Positions 11,501-23,433 of a stretch of 64,000 bases of DNA are shown here, in pieces. The DNA comes from Acanthosepion lycidas (taxonomy: Eukaryota; Mollusca; Cephalopoda; Sepiida; Sepiidae). Under the pieces are notes generated by a model. The model was not told the DNA's origin. It did not search any database and worked only from the letters and a program-made list of their open reading frames with translations. Each line of letters opens with the position of its first letter. Position 1 is the stretch's first letter. The position numbers and the translations under genes were made by a program. Location of the stretch: the NCBI GenBank assembly GCA_963932145.1, contig OZ010605.1:30519313-30583312 (forward strand). The letters run 5' to 3'.

Positions 11501-12125
11501 AGCTATATTTTTCTTTTGATTTCCTTTCTTTTCTCCATTTCCTTCATTCTTCTCTTCAATTTTCCTTCCCCTTTTCTTTATTTACTCTTTATTTCTTTCT
11601 GTGATCTTCTATTTTATTTAGTCTATTTTTCATTCATTAATATTTTCTTTCATTTTATCTATTGTTCTTATTTCTTTCTTTTTCTTTAACCCTTCTTTCT
11701 TGCTTTCTTTTTCTTTCTTTCTTATTATCTTCCTTTCTTTCTTCTTTCTTTCTTTCTTATTATCTTCCTTTCTTTCTTCTTTCTTTCTTTCTTATTCTCT
11801 TACTTTTTTCTTTCTTATTCTTATTAGTTTTTCTTTCTTTCTTTCTTTCTTTCTTTCTTATTCTCTTACTTTTTTCTTTCTTTCTTTCTTATTCTCTTAA
11901 TTTTTTCTTTTTTTCTGTCTTATTCGCTTTCTTTTTTCGTTCTTTCTTTCTTTCTTTATTTATTTATTTCCTTATTCTCTTTCTTTTTTCTTTTTTTCTG
12001 TCTTATTCGCTTACTTTTTCTTTCTTTCTTTTTTCTTTCTTTTTTTTTCATTCTCTTTCTTTTTACTTTCTTTCCTTCATTCTTTCTTATTGTCTTTCTT
12101 TCTCTCTTACATTCTTTTCTCCTTG
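10970..12125. repeat. 1.15-kb CTTT-type polypyrimidine tract
   Basis: The plus strand is almost entirely C and T, mostly (TTTC)n with A interruptions; a pure run lies at 11458-11502. Open frames of 123 and 156 codons (F, L, S only) are products of composition and not genes. Mirror-symmetric polypyrimidine DNA of this kind can form triplexes (known property of such tracts). Confidence 0.95.
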
Positions 12126-12208
12126 CTTTTAAGATTAAAATTCCCCTAACTTTCCTTCCCGTGAATTTAAATAATAATGTTTTTGTCTAAGTGAATTCAT
12201 GAGTTATG

Positions 12209-12231
12209 TATATATATATATATATATATAA

Positions 12232-12288
<57 letters not shown>
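12209..12288. repeat. (AT)n microsatellite
   Basis: TA dinucleotides with one short interruption at about 12231-12235. Confidence 0.98.
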
Positions 12289-12290
<2 letters not shown>

Positions 12291-12794
12291 TGTGTGTATG
12301 TTTGTGTTCTCTTCTCAAGTAAAGATTAAATCCACCTGCCAATGCTTACCATCAATGTACCTTAATATTTATGAAATCTTACATGTGCTTTCTCACAACA
12401 GTTCGTTTGACTTCTGGCTTTAAAGTGACAATAGAATAGATCGGAGGATATTCAAAATTTACAAGCAATCAGAATAAGAGTCAGCTAAGGTTACGAGAAA
12501 CTTGTCTTTCCTTGTTTGACAATCACCAGACATGGTGCATAACAATTATCATTTCTTGGAAATTTCATGGTGATTTTTTCAATTTAGAAGCAGGGTAGAA
12601 AATAATGCATAAATGTTAAAAAGGCAAGATACATATTGTTCAATATACATGAAAACATTGACCATGTGTAATGGTACTAGGACAAACGTAAACTGTTTGA
12701 AAATCTGACTAAAATGAGTGTCACATGGTCTAATTTGTTGTTTCCAAATAATTATTACCTTAAAATGATTTTCAATTGTATAAATGGTAATAGT

Positions 12795-13400
12795 ATTGGT
12801 AATTTTAGCTGTTTCCTTATAAGGAAACATTCAGCAGTGACTGCTAATTTATTTCAAAATTATAAAATCTTTTTTCTGAAAATGATTTTTCAGTGAAACA
12901 GTGTTGCCAAGTTTAGTAACTTTTAATATTCTTCCAAGTATTGACGAGGGTTTCCTTCCTAATCTTTTGTTTAAAGTCATGGGGAAAGTCAACATCATTA
13001 TTATTTCATTATTTTCTCTTTGAGTTACAGCTGCTTTGAATTTTAATTGTTGCTGCTGTTGGTAGTCCTCAAGTAATGTGGTTTCTCTTATTTGGTACAG
13101 TTCTTTATTTGAAGTAGTGCAGAATGTTCATATCTTGATTATGTCATTATTTTCTCTTTCAGTTACATGTACTATCCATTTTAATTGTTGCTGCTGTTGG
13201 TAGTCCTCAAGTGATGTGGTTTCTGTTATTTGGTACAGTTCTTTATTTGTGAATCTGTAGCACCAGACAACAATATTCAAAGATAGATGCTACTTGTTAT
13301 CATAGGCTTCATTCACTCAAAACCATTTTGAAACAATTTTGAACTAAGAAAGCTTTTATATACAGCTGACCGTTTAGATATTTCTGAATGAGTTTGTTAC
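12795..13400 (+). repeat. Dispersed repeat family D with an 18-bp palindrome
   Basis: Begins with the palindrome GTTTCCTTATAAGGAAAC at 12811-12828 and continues with sequence that aligns with 59150-59530 (for example 'ttttaattgtt', 'agtgatg', 'acagttcttt', 'tctgtagcac'). Inside it a ~138-bp block is duplicated (13006 and 13144 starts). Other palindrome copies are at 22193, 58447, 58871, 59006 and 59151. It is an unclassified family; a non-autonomous mobile element is possible. Confidence 0.75.
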
Positions 13401-13507
13401 CTTGCATGACATCCAAATGAAAGTCTTGATCTAATAAGGATACAGCTCATTTTTTTTGCCAATGTTTCAGTATTACACTGCTTATCTCACCTCAATTTCC
13501 TCAGAAA

Positions 13508-13818
13508 AAGATCACCTCAGCCATCATCATCATCGTCATCAAAAGATGATCATTACCACCTGCACCAGTGCCATCAATACTTGCACCATCACTATCATCA
13601 TCAAAATCATCATCATTAAATGATCATAACCACCACCTGCACAACTGCAATCAATACTTGCACCATCACCATCATCATCATCAAATGATCATCATCACCA
13701 CCTGCACCACTGCCATCAATACTTGCACCATCACCATCATCATCTTCATCATCTTCAAAAGATCATCATCACCACCTGCACCACTGCCATCAATACTTTC
13801 ACCATCACTATCATCATC

Positions 13819-13867
<49 letters not shown>

Positions 13868-13908
13868 ACATCATCACCACCTGCACCACGGCCATCAATA
13901 CATGCACT

Positions 13909-13950
<42 letters not shown>

Positions 13951-14058
13951 TCATCATCACCACCTGCACCACTACCATCAATACTTGCACCATCATCATC
14001 ATCATAATCATCATCATCATCACCACCTGCGCCACTGCCATCAATACTTGCACCATTA

Positions 14059-14093
<35 letters not shown>

Positions 14094-14441
14094 TCATCAT
14101 CACCACCGGCACCACTTGCATCAATACTTGCACCATCACTATCATCATCATCATCATCATCAAAAGATCATCATCACCACCTGCACCACGGCCATCAATA
14201 CATGCACCATCATCATCATCACCATCATCATCATCAAAAGATCATCACTACCTGCACCACTGCCATCAATACTTGCACCATCACCATCATCATCATCATC
14301 GTCATCATCGTCATCATCAAAAGACCATCATCACCACCTGCACCACTACCATCAATACTTGCACCATCACTATCATCATCTTCATCATCTTCAAAATATC
14401 ATCACCACCTGCACCACTGCCATCAATACTTGCACCATCAC

Positions 14442-14472
<31 letters not shown>

Positions 14473-15005
14473 TCATCATCACCACCTACACCACTGCCAT
14501 CAATACTTGCACCATCACCATCATCATCATCAAAAGATCATCATCACCACCTGCACCACTGCCATCAATACTTGCACCATCACCATCATCATCATCAAAA
14601 GATCATCATCACCACCTGCACTACTACCATCAATACTTTCACCATCACCATCATCATCATCAAAAGATCATCATCACCACCTACATAACTGCCATCAATA
14701 CTTGCACCATCACCATCATCATCATCATCACCATCGTGATCATCAAAAGATCATCATCATCACCTGCACCACTACCATCAGTACTTGCACCATCACCATC
14801 ATCATCTTCATCATCTTCAAAAGATCATCATCACCACCTGACCACTACCATCAGTACTTGCACCATCACCATCATCATCTTCATCATCTTCAAAAGATCA
14901 TCATCACCACCTGCACCACTACCATCAATACTTGCACCATAATCATCATCATCATCATCATCATCACCACCACCAGCGCCACTGCCATCAATACTTGCAC
15001 CATCA

Positions 15006-15040
<35 letters not shown>

Positions 15041-15087
15041 TCATCATCACCAGCGGCACCACTTGCATCAATACTTGCACCATCACT

Positions 15088-15132
<45 letters not shown>

Positions 15133-15440
15133 TCATCATCACACCTGCACCACTGCCATCAATACTTGCACCATCACCATCATCATCATCAAAAGATCAT
15201 CACCACCACCGGCACCACTGCCATCAATACTTGCATCATCACAATCATAATCATCAAAAGATCATCATCACCACCTACACAACTGCCATCAATACTTGCA
15301 CCATCACCATCATCATCATCATCGTCATCATCGTCATCATCAAAAGACCATCATCACCACCTGCATCACTATCATCATCTTCATCATCTTCAAAATATCA
15401 TCACCACCTGCACCACTGCCATCAATACTTGCACCATCAC

Positions 15441-15481
<41 letters not shown>

Positions 15482-16480
15482 ATCATCATCACCACCTGCA
15501 CCACTGCCATCAATACTTGCATCATCACCATCATAATCATCAAAAGATCATCATCACTACCTGCACCACTGCCATCAATACTTGCACCATCACCATCATC
15601 ATCATCATCGTCATCATCGTGATCATCAAAAGACCATCATCACCACCTGCACCACTACCATCAATACTTGCACCATCACTATCATCATCTTCATCATCTT
15701 CAAAATATCATCACCACCTGCACCACTGCCATCAATACTTGCACCATCACCATTATCATCATCATCATCATCATCATCAAAAGCTCATCATCACCACCTG
15801 CACCACTACCATCAATACTTGCACCATCACTATCATCATCATCATCAAAAGATCATCATCACCACCTGCACCACTGCCATCAGTACTTGCACCATCACTA
15901 TCATCATCATCATCAAAAGATCATCATCACCACCTACACCACTGCCATCAATACTTGCACCATCACCATCATCATCATCAAAAGATCATCATCACCACCT
16001 GCACCACTGCCATCAATACTTACACCATCACCATCATCATCATCAAAAGATCATCACCACCTGCACCACTGCCATCAATACTTGCACCATCACCATCATC
16101 ATCATCATCAAAAGATCATCATCACCAACTACACCACTGCCATCAATACTTGCACCATCACCATCATCATCATCAAAAGATCATCATCACCACCTTCACC
16201 ACTGCCATCAATACTTACACCATCACCATCATCATCATCAAAAGATCATCACCACCTGCACCACTGCCATCAATACTTGCACCATCACCATCATCATCAT
16301 CATCAAAAGATCATCATCACCACCTACACCACTGCCATCAATACTTGCACCACCACCATCATCATCATCAAAAGATCATCATCACCACCTACACTACTGC
16401 CATCAATACTTGCACCACCACCATCATCATCATCAAAAGATCATCATCACCACCTACACAACTGCCATCAATACTTGCAC

Positions 16481-16511
<31 letters not shown>

Positions 16512-16711
16512 TCATCATCTCCACCTGCACTACTGCCATCATTACTTGCACCATCACCATCATCATCATCATCATCGTCATCATCAAAAGATCATCAACG
16601 CCACCTGCAACACTACCATCAATACTTGCACCATCACCATCATCATCTTCATCATCTTCAAAAGATCATCATCACCACCTGCACCACTGCCATCAATACT
16701 TGAACCATCAC

Positions 16712-16753
<42 letters not shown>

Positions 16754-16910
16754 TAAATGATCATCATCACCACCTGCACCACTGCCATCAATACTTGCAC
16801 CATCACCATCATCATCATCATCAAAAGATCATCATCACTACCTACACCACTGCCATCAATTCCATCACCATCATCATCACTATTATCATCATCATCATCA
16901 TCATCATCAT
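13508..16910. repeat. 3.4-kb compound ATC minisatellite
   Basis: About fifty units of roughly 60-75 bp. Each unit has a non-simple core (containing 'ctgccatcaatacttgcac' or close variants and 'aaaagatcatcatcacc') joined by variable (ATC)n runs. Because all length changes are multiples of three, frames of up to 681 codons stay open on the plus strand, rich in His, Ser and Ile. Homopolymer content and simultaneous opening in several frames argue against a protein. Occasional variants (TTC runs, GTC interruptions) recur in blocks, indicating higher-order duplication. Confidence 0.95.
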
Positions 16911-17384
16911 GCAAGTGAAACCTGGCAGAGCCAATCCCTCTCCAGGTCAAACCACAGCCAATATCTTCCAGTTATAGCGCTGTAACAAGTTCAATGTTGG
17001 ACAAAACTACCCTGAGCATAGCTTATTTTCTTTTCAATTCCTTTATCTCCGACACTGAATTTGTTATCACTGAGTGTTTAGTGTTTATTAATTGCACATT
17101 CCAAAGTTTTGTGATGGATTCAAAGTACGTGTCATCACTGACTTTATTCCAATTCCAGATCATAGTTTCTATTTTGGAAACATTTAAACTTTCCTGAGGT
17201 ATTTTCATTATTATATTGTTTTATTTTAACCAGAGTTTTCAAGTCAATTTCATTTCTTTTTATGTTTTCTTATTTCCAAAGCATAATTGAATTTAAATAT
17301 TAAATTCCAGAAAATATAATTTGAATAATTATATAGTTGCCTGTCTGCAATGTCAGCTTGCCTTTCTGTTTCATCATCATCAAC

Positions 17385-18850
17385 ATCATTATCATCCTTA
17401 TCATCATTATCCATCAGATCCATAATCGGGTGTGGTCATAGAGTCACTGTACAACTAAGAACCTTAGCAACTCCCTTCATATGTGACAGTTGCATGTAAA
17501 TATCAAAAGCCTTTACAAAGGATCTTCCAGTCGACTCAGAAATGTTTCTTCTCTTTTTGCTTTTGTCTTTCTCTTTTTTTTAACTGTAAAAAACTGAATT
17601 GTGCAAAGTGGAAATTTATGTTGAAAAGTTCCATATTTGGTCAATAGAAATTGTTATCTGTCTGAAAAATTTTACACTCATTCATCATTCTCTTCATCGT
17701 CCTCAAACCCATGACCAGATGTGGTCATAAGGTCTATGAGTTCAGCTGAGCACCTGATCATCTCCCTCCTTATTGGATGGCAGTGGAAAGATCGTTGATA
17801 TTTATGTGTTCATAGCATTTCATCTTTTACATGTCATCCTGCCTTTCTGTTTCTCCATCATCATCATCATCATCACCAACAACCAATCATCATCATCATA
17901 CCCATGACCGGGTGTGGTCCTAAGGATGTTGTGCTGTAGAGTACTTGACCAGATCCCTGTATATGTCTCAGTTGTGTGCCAATGTCTGAATCTCTATAAA
18001 AGATGATCTTCTACTGCCACTAGTTATTGTCTTCTGCCTTCCTCTTTTTCTTTTGCCTAAGGTGGAACCATTTTTTCATGGCAGTGGAAAGATTGTTGAC
18101 TCTCATGACTTGTCCATTATATTTCAACTTTCTCTTCTTGATGGTAAATTATTACCTTTCTATACAAACTAATATATGAGAATATCAATAATAGATTAGA
18201 ATTATTTGGTCATAAAACACTTCTTTTTGATATTTTTAAGCCAAAAGATACATTCTTTTTCATGTTTTTTAAGCTGAAAACTTATATTACAGGTTGCTAG
18301 ACTTATAAATGTGTATTCAGTGTTTCATTGTGTTTTAAGAACTCTAAATGAATAATACCCCAACAATTCCAATGCACATACAACATTACCTTTCTTCTAT
18401 GGAGCTCAGCTTTTGCATTGATTATGGTTTTATCTTTGTCATTTCACAACCTTCATGCCGTAGCATAGATAGAGGTGGGCAGTCCATCCCAAGTATCACT
18501 TCTATAGGGATGACACTTTTGCTTCTATTCCAACCAGTGATGCTGTCAGACCAATATTGTCCTCTGTCTGTCTCTTTTTCTTTTGCAGAAGATGGAACCT
18601 TTTTTTCATGGCTGTAGAAAAATTGTTGGCTCCCATGACTTGTCCATAACATTTCAACTTTCTCTTATTGATGGCAATTATAAAGTGTTCGACTGGGCCA
18701 CTTTCTTGTCTGATTGATAACTCTACTGTGTTATTTGTGATGCCAGTCTATGCAGAAGATGCCTAGAATTGTTTTGTAGCATCTCATTTTGTTCTTTGCT
18801 TTAATTCTGCTTTTAATGTCCAAGATTTGCTGGTGTACAGAAAGACTGAG
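17385..18850 (-). pseudogene. RTE-like LINE C-terminal fragments, several nested copies
   Basis: On the minus strand, 18840 down to 18420 reads in pieces like the end of RTE/BovB-type reverse transcriptases ('KSWTLKAELKQR', 'INKRKLKCYGQVM', 'KKKRQTEDNI'). Shorter pieces of the same end are at 17990-18150, 17690-17800 and 17385-17560. Two of them finish with 'gaccacacccggtcatgggt' or a variant followed directly by (ATG)n, which looks like the natural 3' tail. All frames are broken. Confidence 0.7.
18160..18390 (+). repeat. Direct duplicate, copy 1
   Basis: About 200 bases ('ttggtcataaaacacttct' onward to 'aataataccccaacaat') that recur with few changes at 19030-19225. Confidence 0.85.
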
Positions 18851-19004
18851 ACAGCCCAGGTTTGCAACAATGATATATTAAAATTAATATTAATATTAAT
18901 ATCAATAATATAGGAAATTCATTGTCTTTATATTTAAGCATCATACAAGATCTCCAGTAAAAATCTGAGAATAAATGAAAATCATTTATTTACAGACTGA
19001 TATC

Positions 19005-19275
19005 TGATTATACTAATGATGGATTATAATTATTTGGTCATAAAACACTTCTTTTTGATATTTTTAAGCCAAAAGATGCATTCTTTTTCAGTTTTTTTTT
19101 AAGCTGAAAACTTATATTATAGGTGCTGGACTTATAAATGTGTATTCAATTTTTCATTGTGTTTTAAAAAATCTAAATGAATAATACCCCAACAATCCCA
19201 CTACACATACAACATTAACTTTCTGTACAAACTAATATATGATAATATTAATGATGGATTAGAATTATTTGGGTA
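19005..19275 (+). repeat. Direct duplicate, copy 2
   Basis: Second copy of the segment at 18160-18390. Its own first ~40 bases repeat once more just after it ('actaatatatgataatatta'), so the unit may have been tandem. Confidence 0.85.
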
Positions 19276-20072
19276 TAAACTCACTTTTCTCAAGTATTTT
19301 AAGCAAGGAGCATATTATACACGAGGACTAATTATTAACTTTTTCCTTGTATTAGTCTGAGTCATAAATATTTTCCTTTTTTGTTTATCAATGATATTAT
19401 TTAATAAGTATAATAAGATTACATTTTATTTAATTATATATCTGCTTATCAGGCAACTGTTCAACAAATTAAGAGTATAATTCAACAGGTATTAATATGA
19501 AAACAGTTTTTGATAAACTCTTGAATCTGATTTTCATTAGAAAAAACATTTCTCATCAAAGAAATTTGGAGGAATCAAAAAAGGAAATAATCAGTTGATG
19601 TAAGCTCAGGTGAATCTATCAGGTGGTGTAAAACACATTAATCTTGTTCCAAAATTTCATCCTGTATTGTTATTAATGTATGCAGCATTGCATTGTTATA
19701 GAGTAAAAGCTTCAACCAGCTATTTATGGACATGTTACAGCTGCTGAACTTATAAATGTGAATTCAGTGTTTCAAAATTATTTGCACTGACTTATTGACA
19801 TTTATCAGCTAGCTCTTTACTAACTTTAGATGAGAATTATGCAAGTTTTGATGTAAAAATCTTTTGACAAACTTATGAATCTAATTTTCATTAAAGAACC
19901 TTTTTCCAATCAAAGAGTTTTACTGCAATTGAAAAATGAAATAATCAGTTGTTTCAAGGTCATTTCAACAAAAATCGCAATATGAGCTCTGGTAAAAACA
20001 TGTATGATAACAGCAAAAATTTACAATATTATCACTGGTAAAAAAAGATTGCTGAGACATTAGGTTTATAAT
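19276..20072. other. Intergenic, AT-rich
   Basis: No gene seen. Words near 19490-19570 and 19850-19930 ('tttttgataaactcttgaatctgattttcatt' type) form an imperfect ~350-bp direct repeat. Confidence 0.5.
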
Positions 20073-20092
20073 AGACAAGAATTCATACACAG

Positions 20093-20385
20093 TGGATAAA
20101 TGCGTTGGTTAGATCCAGTAACAGGACCCAAAGAATGTGAGTTCAATACCTGGTTAAGGCAGTGGAGAACTTGGAGAGGGGAATTAACAGGAGATAACTG
20201 ATAACTGACATCCATTAAAACATGGCACGTGGAACTAGAACAGTCTACTCCAGTGAGCGAAATAAAAGGTTCAGTTCGACATTCCAACCACTTGAAGAAG
20301 GCTGGAGTGTACAACGGCCAAAACGTTGTAATAAATATAGCAACAAAGATGAGGACATTAGCCCAAATAATGTAAATAGTGTATG
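20093..20385 (+). mobile_element. SINE B, near full length
   Basis: The tRNA-like head starts near 'acacagtggataaatgcgtt' and has a B-box-like 'gagttcaatacc'. The body includes 'ggcacgtggaactag'. The tail carries the hammerhead-like region with GGCTG (20300-20304) and CGGCC (20315-20319), then 'gatgaggac' and 'aataatgtaaatag'. The head is a decayed pol III promoter, not a tRNA gene. Octopus tRNA-derived SINEs (OK, OR1, OR2) are known; I cannot say by eye which of them this is. Confidence 0.88.
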
Positions 20386-20489
20386 TAAATTCTTATTTTT
20401 AATTGATATGAGCTGGTTAAAAAGTAGATCAAACCAAAAATGGAATATTATTGCCAAATTTAGCCAAGAGCTAGCCAATCCTCACTTCC

Positions 20490-21000
20490 TAGCTCTGAAC
20501 AGGAGTAGATAAGCATGCCTATCATCTGGTTCATACTCTTCCCTAATTTTTTGAAGCAGAGGTTTATTCCTTGTTTCCTGTTTAGGATTGGGGTTTTGGT
20601 TTCTTCAGCTCCATACTTCTGATATTGCTGCCTGAAATCTAAAATGTTCTTCAGTAATAAATTGTTATTTTTCCTCTCCCAACAGGAGTAGATAGGTTTG
20701 CCTATCATCCAGTTCACACTTCTCCCTGTCTTTTGAACAGGAGTAGAGGTTTATCTCTTATACTCTGTTTAGGATTAGGTTTCCGGTTCCTTCTAGTGTC
20801 TACATCAATTTTATACTACTGACATCTCTGCACAAACTCTGAAATTTTATTTGCTAACTAAATCTTGACTTCATCAAGTCTAGAATTAGCTGTCTATCTT
20901 TCATGATCTCTTGCTCTTTTTTATACTAATACAACTCCACACAATAACCTTCTACCTTGAGTGGCCCTTGGGCATTGTATTGGATGAATATTAGTAAAAA
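20490..21000 (+). repeat. Decayed LINE 3' region with internal repeat
   Basis: Two copies of an ~185-bp unit start at about 20500 and 20686 ('caggagtagata..gcctatcat'). The segment ends with 'cttctaccttgagtggccct', the 3' end shared with LINE tails at 22783, 37695 and 40790. Confidence 0.55.
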
Positions 21001-21194
21001 AAATGTTCAAAAACATTTACTCTAAATTGTGGATCCTGAATTGTCTTTCACAATACAACTAGTTTCTACACAGATGAAAAATTGCTAGTCTCTTACTTCT
21101 CTATCACTATTTTCATGGTAGATGTTCAGACAAGATACATTACTTAGTTTCACCAATTCAAATCTTTACAGCAGGGAGCCACCATAGAATTTAC

Positions 21195-21384
21195 ACAGAT
21201 GAATCAACTCATCTTTATTTCCTTCATATTCCATTAGTAAGGAGGAAGTTTCACTAAAACAGCTTCTTGACTAGAACTGTTACATTCTGCAACTTCTCTG
21301 ATCATTAACACTTTAACATCTTCAAATCTAGGGTCAACCATAATCCATCTTAAATATCTTCATAATAGGCACCTCTTACTCCTT
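21195..21384 (+). pseudogene. LINE protein C-terminal fragment
   Basis: Broken frames resemble the final block of non-LTR reverse transcriptases ('GGSFTKTA', then a leucine-rich stretch). It matches 22575-22760 and 40640-40780 in layout. A 5S-like segment starts immediately after it. Confidence 0.5.
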
Positions 21385-21385
21385 G

Positions 21386-21466
21386 GCTTATAGCTATGTC
21401 AGGATGAAACACCGTTTCCTATAGGATCAGCAAAGTTAAGCAACATCAAGCCTGGTTAGTACCTAT
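21386..21466 (+). pseudogene. 5S rRNA-derived segment (pseudogene or SINE3-type head)
   Basis: About 80 bases follow the 5' two-thirds of metazoan 5S rRNA, including 'atgaaacaccg', 'gatcagcaaagttaagcaac' and 'cctggttagtacc'. The A box of the internal pol III promoter is well kept, while the C box region downstream is unrecognisable. This could be a truncated 5S pseudogene or the head of a 5S-derived (SINE3) element whose body would be about 21467-21780. No simple tail or target duplication was identified. Confidence 0.7.
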
Positions 21467-21894
21467 TTAAATTCAACTGTGAACCTACTGAAGGTTTGTC
21501 ATGAACCTCATTTAGTGATATGCATATGGCTGCCTAATTAGCATAACTAAAGCAACATGACCATATAAGTGGCTAAGCTGTAAGGGAAGGGGCAGAATGT
21601 GATAATAATAGCTCAAGCTCATAGTTGGCAGGGTATCTTCTCAGGTAGTATCTCTCTTTCAGGAGGGAAGTAGGTCTATTGAGTTGCACCCAAAATGGGG
21701 AAATGCTTAGGGAGCTTGAGAATTATTCTACGATATTGCTGATAAAGCACACATTAAACTTGATCTTGTGTCACATTATGTTTGTGTCAAGGGCGTTTGT
21801 CTAAATGCTGAATATGATACATGAAATTAACGACTAATGATGGACTGAAAAAAATACAAAGGAAATCACAATTCATAACATTTGAATATGAAAA

Positions 21895-22175
21895 AAGCAA
21901 AATGATAAGCCAACAGAAAAATAAAGAGAGAAAGAATACAAAGAGAAAGAAACAAAGAATACAGAACGAGAGAGAGAGAGAAAGAAAAATGAAAGAAAGA
22001 AAGAGAGATGAAAGAAAGAAAGAATGCAGAGAGAGAGAGAGAAAAGAAAGAGAGATGGAAAGAATACAGAGGAAAAGAAAGAAAGAAAACTGAAGTAAAG
22101 AAAGAAAGAAAGAATACAGAAGGAAAGAAAAATAAAAAAAAAAGAAAGAATACACAAAGAAATAAAGAAAGAAAT
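21895..22175. repeat. GAAA-type purine tract
   Basis: The plus strand is A and G apart from a few T and C interruptions (GAAA and GAGA repeats). Overlapping open frames on both strands are artefacts of composition. It is followed directly by a family D palindrome. Confidence 0.95.
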
Positions 22176-22184
22176 GGTGATAGT

Positions 22185-22380
22185 TGTATTAGTTCTTTCC
22201 TTATAGGGAAACATTTGGCTTAGCCTGTGACACTGTTGGTCAAAATTTATAAACATTTTCAAGCAAAACAATTTTTCAAGAAGATAGATTTCTTATGTTC
22301 ACTACATGTTATTGCTCTTTCTACTACACTATGGGAGTTTCCTTCCTATCCTTTTGCTCAAAGCAGTATGGAGGAGGAAA
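22185..22380 (+). repeat. Dispersed repeat family D, short copy
   Basis: Contains an imperfect palindrome, 'tttccttatagggaaac', at about 22196-22212. It then follows family D ('caaaacaatttttcaagaa', compare 59236) up to the region with 'ggagtttccttcctatcctttt' (compare 12950). Confidence 0.7.
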
Positions 22381-22569
22381 CAGTCTTCATTTTCTAGTCT
22401 CAATAGAGCCCAAAAGTGTCTCCATCTTCAATGTGGGTAACAAACTATCTTCCCCACTATAACCCCATTTCTCAAAAAATGAAATGTTGGAATCCTCATT
22501 CAACTCTATTTCTATTTCTGTGAGAAGTTTTCCAACAAACTACAGTTTTCCTTAGTTCCACATGTACTA

Positions 22570-22830
22570 AACTTCACAGCTAAGACCCACCTGCATATCC
22601 TTCATATTCCATTGGTGAGGTACAAGTTCCCCTTGAGTAGATTCTTCCAACAAACAGCTGCTTTGTGGAACAAACTCCCAAGGAGATACTTCCCTGATGA
22701 TGACAATCTTAACCTTTTCAAGTCTAGTGTTAGCTATTATCTTTGCCACATATCCACATATGTGCCATTTACTCTGTAACCCTCTACAATGAGTGGCTCT
22801 TGGGCCATTGAAAAATGTATCCTCTATAAG
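22570..22830 (+). pseudogene. LINE protein C-terminal fragment and 3' end
   Basis: Interrupted frames show 'SYSIGEVQVPLE' and a C-terminal 'LFKSRV'-like block. The copy ends with 'ctctacaatgagtggctctt', the LINE 3' end also present at 20950, 37695 and 40790. Confidence 0.55.
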
Positions 22831-22999
22831 TTTCTTAAAAAATAACTAATCAAAAACGTCATAAATGTGTTAGATAAAGTACATCACAATGAACTGCTGT
22901 AACTTCTAGGTAACCTTGACATTATTTAAGAAGGGTATTAAAACAATAGGATGTGCTTGGAATCAGAAATTTAATATATTAAATATATATATTTAATAT

Positions 23000-23182
23000 A
23001 TCTCTTCTCCCTTCAGCTATGGTTTAAATAGCAGAACAGACTGTGTTCTATGGCCTTGTTTGGCAACCAGTTTACAGCAGAAGAAAATGGTGACCTATTA
23101 CAGGAAAATCTTCTGCCTAGTTAGTCATAAAAGAGACATGATCACCCAAATGTGTATCACATATGTCACTTAACTGACTGAT
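23000..23182 (+). mobile_element. SINE A, 3' half
   Basis: Aligns with the 3' half of the complete SINE A at 44291-44595 read on the minus strand ('agctatgg..aaatagcagaacagactg', 'gcaaccag', 'catgatcacc') and ends with the ACTG tail 'aactgactgatc'. The tRNA-like head is missing. Confidence 0.85.
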
Positions 23183-23185
23183 CAA

Positions 23186-23433
23186 AACTATCCGAGACTA
23201 CACTGGCAGCAAACCCTTCATATGGATAGAAAATGAGTTGAGTAAATATACAAAATGGGTGTTAAGACAAGGATGTGTTGTCTCATCAGATTTATTCAAT
23301 GAGGTGATACTGAGAGAATTAGAAGTCCTACCCAGATTCATTAATGGTGGCCACAATCTTAACATGAGTTATGCAGATGACACAGTGTTGACAGCAGACA
23401 CGAAAAAGAAACTACAAGAACTCCTACACTCAC
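23186..23433 (+). pseudogene. LINE reverse transcriptase palm fragment (LINE E)
   Basis: Reads through 'RQGCVVSSDLFNEVILRELE' to 'YADDTVLTAD' and 'KKLQELL'. The YADD motif holds the two catalytic aspartates of reverse transcriptase, and 'RQGC' is the block before it. It belongs to the RTE-like family common in animal genomes. The frame is lost a few codons later, where the 141-bp array begins. Other copies of LINE E are at 28885-29530 (minus) and 51195-51835 (plus). Confidence 0.85.

Noticed and set aside
11148..12132. Membrane proteins rich in Phe, Leu and Ser
   Set aside because: Products of a CTTT polypyrimidine tract; the same holds for the F/L/S frames at 21787-22271, 25441-26821 and 55544-57895.
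13568..16977. Open frames of 560, 346, 681, 373 and 362 codons in the ATC array
   Set aside because: Several frames are open at once and encode only His, Ser, Ile, Thr, Pro and Leu repeats; ATC triplet arrays never create stops in these frames. No splice signals or unique domain were seen.
21386..21466. Functional 5S rRNA gene
   Set aside because: The C box and the 3' third, which pairs with the 5' end, are missing.
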